64,000 bases of DNA, taken from positions 2,306,501 to 2,370,500 of the forward strand of contig CP114488.1 in NCBI GenBank assembly GCA_027186245.1, read 5' to 3'. Within the stretch, counting starts at the first letter, position 1. Each line of letters starts with the position of its first letter. The DNA is from Coriaria nepalensis (taxonomy: Eukaryota > Streptophyta > Magnoliopsida > Cucurbitales > Coriariaceae). A program made the translations under genes and the position numbers. The notes under the pieces were generated by a model. The model was not told the origin of the DNA. It was given only the letters and a program-made list of their open reading frames with translations, and did not search any database. Shown here in pieces: positions 59,588 to 64,000 of the stretch.

Positions 59588-62500
59588 TTTGGAAAAAAAG
59601 AAGATAAAATTGCCATTTTGGTAAGATTTTATGAAGGATACGTGCTTGTAGATAGAAGAAGTTAATTGAGCAACAACAAGATTGATGGCAGTTCGTGAAT
59701 GGGAAGAAGACTTGAAAGAAACCAAGCGGCTATCGTGAATTGGTTAACAGGCTATTTCAAACAATGACAAAGCGAACAACTTTTTTTTTTTAATAAAGAA
59801 TCTTGTTTACGCTTGTAATTTGACCATACATTTTTTATTTTTTCCAAACCAAGAGGTACCCAGACTTTAGCCTACCTAAGTATCCTGCTTATTAATTTCC
59901 GACAAGTCCTGTCAAATGTCAGACTATTGTGGATGTTGGAAAACCTGTTGAATTTTTTCTGGTGATTAATTTTAAGAAATATTATATAATATTAAATTTA
60001 AGAATAAATCTTATCTAAACCTATTAAGAAATATCATATAATATTAAATTTAAGAATAAATATTAAGAGATTAAGATGATTGAGACCTATTCCCGGTAGA
60101 ATTGAGTGAGCTTTTTAGTTAAATAGACCTAAACCGAATCTTATGGCTTAAACTGGATTCTAGTTTAGATCTCGCAGCCAAATATTTTCCGAAATGAAAA
60201 CTTTTGATTAATTCAACTCTTCAAATTAGCTCAAACTCCAAATTTAATACTAAACTCTTTGTTGGGTATAGTAATTTAAAAATATGTAATTAATATAATT
60301 TTATGAAATTAATAAAAATAATATTTTCTTATATAATTATTTTTTTATATAATTATTGAATTATATATATAAATATTAGAACATTTTAAATTCATTTATG
60401 TAATAATAATTTTGTATTTGTATAAGAGAATTAAGATTATAGATAATGAATTAAATTATTCACAACATATTAAAATATGTAATTTTTAATTAATGGTTAC
60501 TAGTACGATCCACTAGTAATATGAATGCAAACGATCTAGATTCTGATCACTAATGTAGATAAATATTTTAGTGAAGATACTTTATATAATTTGATTATGT
60601 AGAACATGACTCAATATGAATTAATTCTTTGTTAACATACGTTTTCCATAAAGAATTTTATTCATATCAATAGATGATCATATATAGATCAATATGAATA
60701 TTGAGTAGTCATGAACTCTTGCTTATGTCAACTAGATCTTTTAATTCACTCGTCACGGTTTGTTTGTAAAACAAGTTAAAGATTTTTGTTTTATAAATTC
60801 ATTGAGATAAGACTGAGAACATGATTTGCATATATAGAGTCCAAACCTTCTTCATAGAAGATCGTATATTATTTCTCTTAAGAGTTAATTTTGAAACTAA
60901 ATAGTTTTGAGCTCAAATTTATAATTAAATTATAAATTGACCGTTCATTAGTGGATTAATAGTACTTAAGGATAAAATGATAATTAGAGAGGTAAAACGG
61001 TAATTTTAACTAGCTCTAATTGTGAATCAATTATTGGAGGATTGAATTGCATGTAATATTTATATCAATGGACTACTACAGATTGCTCAGTAATTTATTT
61101 TATAATTACAAAAGTATAATTACATATTTTTAGTAAAATAATATTGAGATTAATAAATAAGATTTATTACATTAAAAAGTTTTATTAATAATCTAATTTA
61201 TTATAGCTTTGAATTATAGATTCATGGTCCTCAGATTGCCGCTATAAATTATTGTATTGGGTAAAAGTGACAAAAAGATAGAGAAAGAGTTTATTTGCAA
61301 AGAAAATAGTAGGTAAATATATAATTATGTAATAATTGGCATTAATTAGTTAATTAAAAAATTAATTAATTGAAAGATGTATTTAAATATTATTTTAATA
61401 TAATGATTTTCTAAATACACTATATAAAATAATAATATATTTAATTTTGAATTAAATATATTATCTAATATTAAGTTGGTATGAGATATAAATTTAATAT
61501 TAAGATTAGTAAATTAAATTTAAATTGGTTTGAGAAATTAATTTAATATTTAAATAAAATATAATTTAATTTAAAATTGATAAAATTTTATTTTAAATTA
61601 AATTAAAAAAGATTTGATTAAATAAAATTGATCACTAACAGAGTGGCAATTTTATAATTATATTACAAATTTCATATTATTTTATTATTATTTAATATTG
61701 TATTTGAATTATTAATTCAAATTAATTTAAAGTGTTTAAATTAAAAATAATATTAAATAGAAATTTTAATAAAATTCTATAAATAAATCATATTATATTT
61801 ATGTGTCCACACACGCCTTAGTGTATTGAATATCAACTTAAAAGATCGACTTAAAAAATCGTGATTTAAATTTTAACGGTCAATTTTCATGGATTCGATA
61901 TTCATTATTTTATACTAAAAGTAAGTGAGGATTTTTAATAATTAATAAAGATATAATTTCTCTATCTAATATTTAAAATTAATATATATATATAATTACT
62001 AAATTTTTTTTAAATTTTTTTTGTTATATATAGAATCAAATAATCACTTTGTTGCGACATTTTAAACTCTGATTTCCAACCGTCGGAATGTTCCTTTGAT
62101 TTGGGAACAATAATAAATCTTACTAATTAAGAACCGCACTTAACTTTATTAAATAAAACATCCATTCCTTGTGTCTAGTATTACTCATTCCGACATGTAG
62201 ATTTCCAAACTTCAGTGTCTGCCAGACAGCATTATAAAACACTTGAAAAAGTGAAGCAAGACAAAAAGTAGATAGTATGAAAGTGGGACAACATATACAC
62301 ATGCTAATTAATCATTTGGTGCTCTTCACGCCATCCTTGAATCATTTGGCCTGCCTCCTTTTATTGCCCATCACTAGTGGAAAAACTTCCTATCTAAAAA
62401 TTCAACAGAGTTTTGCATTTGAAACTTTGAACTTAAAATTCACGAAGTTTCAGTTTCACACGCGTTGACTCAATTGTAAACTTACAATTTATCTCACCTT

Positions 62501-64000
62501 TCAAAAAAAAAAAAAAAACTTACAATTTATCTTTAAAATAAAATCATTAGAATTATAAATATAAAAATGATGTTTTATAGTTGTGATAAATTTTAATATG
62601 TCGTGATTATTCATCATGTCCATATAAAAATATTTTTGTTAAAATAAAAAATACTTTGATAAATTTGATTTAGGATTTTTTCCCAACTAAATCCAATCAA
62701 AACTCTCACCCCACTGAATATATGTTTTTTTTTTTTTTTTTTTGTTAATTTTACTCTTTCTTATTTCACTTACTACTTTCTCATTGAACTATCGAACTGA
62801 TAAGAGTAAAAAATTCCTAAATCAGATCCGTAGAAGAATTTTTCCATTAACATAGGGCTCATAGAACATACAAACCTCAATTTGGTAAAACTAATGTTTC
62901 GAAGGGACCATTAAGGAAAGCTAGGTGAAAAGATCATACCAAAACTAACTATATGTACCTTAACGAAAGATTGATCTATCTTATTAGTATATGAATAAAA
63001 TTCTGAATATTTTAAACTTCTAGTATTTTACATGTGAGAGAAGCCTCGATGTGTATTATTTCTATTTATTGTAACATTCTCGAGTTCATTTCATAATAGT
63101 TTAATTAATTTATTTATTTTGATAAAAAACTCACTTTGGTATTATTAATGTTATATGAGGGACAAGATATCCTCCAAATTAATGATATCTCCTAAGATAA
63201 GATTGTGTAGCTTAAGATATCTCTAATTATTAGACTTGTACAACTATACATACATCAATGAAGTTTTCATCCTCTCATAAATTATGAGACAAAACCACGG
63301 ACTCTTTCTTTCCTTTAACATCGTGTAAATTAACCTCAATTAGATACTTAGGATAAGAGGATAATTTAAGGATCCACATAAATATGTGATCATGGATGTA
63401 TTTATTGAGACTAACATATATGGCTGCCGATTTAGTCAAACTAGAAGATTAATCCACTAATTAAAGGTAAAAAGGATCAATCAAATTGCTTGTGAGTTAA
63501 TTACTTTTATGTTACATGATCTTTATCTATTATGTCCTAGTGGACCAACAAACCGTCGATTGTCGGTTTTTTATTTGATTTTGTTTTGTGTGGTAAAAAA
63601 ACATGTTGAGTAGAAGGGGAAAAAAAAGTTACATATAATCTCACGTCGCACATAATTTGTCGTAACTTCTTAAAGACTTAAATGGAGACTTAACCCTTCT
63701 AACTTTTATTATTATTATTATCATTATTACTTAAGAACTTAGTTAAAAGTTGTTTGAAACTTTAAGAGAGGTATGTCTAGTGTATCATATATATACTTAA
63801 TACTCATGATGAGGTGGTGATATGTATGTATTCATGACTTTGTGTACATACATCAATCATACAAGAAATAATGCCTCAAGTTGGAATAGTCTCTCATTAC
63901 TACATCTACATTACATGTATAACTACGTATTCAAGGCTTCGTACCTTAGATTCATATACATAAATATCAAAGAGGATAAGAATTTTTTAGATAGACTATA
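59588..64000. other. intergenic, AT-rich, no gene seen
   Basis: This is very AT-rich DNA without coding resemblance. A direct repeat of about 37 bp (TAAGAAATATTATATAATAT and following) occurs near 59972 and again near 60024. The stretch from about 60480 to 61800 looks like a decayed LTR-type repeat, but I found no ends or coding remains. Poly-A/T runs are at about 62502-62517 and 62726-62743. Confidence 0.45.

Noticed and set aside
1..64000. CRISPR arrays, operons, prophage or toxin-antitoxin systems
   Set aside because: The window is plant nuclear DNA. No spaced direct-repeat array or prokaryotic gene organisation was seen.

Overview
This is a 64 kb piece of a nuclear plant genome, most likely a eudicot. 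The signs are GT-AG introns, AT-rich intergenic DNA, long homopolymer and (TA)n tracts, Ty1-copia and MITE remnants, and plant-only families (YABBY, SKU5-like, GT47 exostosin, plastid KAS III, a thylakoid lumen protein). I cannot name the species. KAS III looks rosid-like, perhaps Malpighiales, but that rests on memory of related proteins.

Seven genes look intact. In order: an intronless PARP-like-fold protein (2787-3695, +); plastid 3-oxoacyl-ACP synthase III in 8 exons (11847-15113, +); a single-exon GT47 exostosin (15629-16981, -); trehalose-6-phosphate phosphatase in 10 exons (30369-32451, +); a GPI-type SKU5-similar protein in 9 exons (42970-46057, +); a YABBY factor of the FIL/YAB1 clade in 7 exons (48263-50347, -); and a thylakoid lumen 15 kDa pentapeptide-repeat protein in 7 exons (56810-59587, +). 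For all six spliced or single-exon models from KAS III onward I checked that exon phases join into one continuous frame.

Several genes are broken. An adenine phosphoribosyltransferase gene keeps only two 5' exons (7247-7543, -). An INAPERTURATE POLLEN1-like DOG1-domain gene (18010-19094, +) is split by a 340 bp hAT-like MITE and also carries two in-frame stops, a 1-base frameshift and no recognisable N-terminus. First-exon fragments resembling GAR1 and UTP23 lie side by side at 4.8-5.3 kb. As I recall the Arabidopsis map, APT, a GT47 exostosin, a TPP and INP1 are close neighbours at about At4g22570-At4g22600. This window would then be an expanded, partly decayed copy of that block.

Between genes: a probable mitochondrial-DNA insertion (about 8.4-10.7 kb), Ty1-copia remnants (6.6-6.9 kb on -, 35.3-37.6 kb and 54.7-55.2 kb on +), a LTR-like stretch (32.9-35.0 kb), a clear MITE (22.36-22.63 kb), long-inverted-repeat elements (40.1-41.5 kb), a degenerate TIR element (52.2-53.0 kb) and many microsatellites. 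A compact promoter-like module with three CACGTG boxes and a TATA box lies at 27.58-27.89 kb, upstream of the TPP gene.

I found no new multi-gene system. The most interesting observation is the apparent death of INP1, the gene needed to form pollen apertures. The intact genes have unrelated jobs (fatty acid initiation, wall glycosylation, trehalose signalling, directional growth, leaf polarity, thylakoid lumen) and are not an operon-like cluster.
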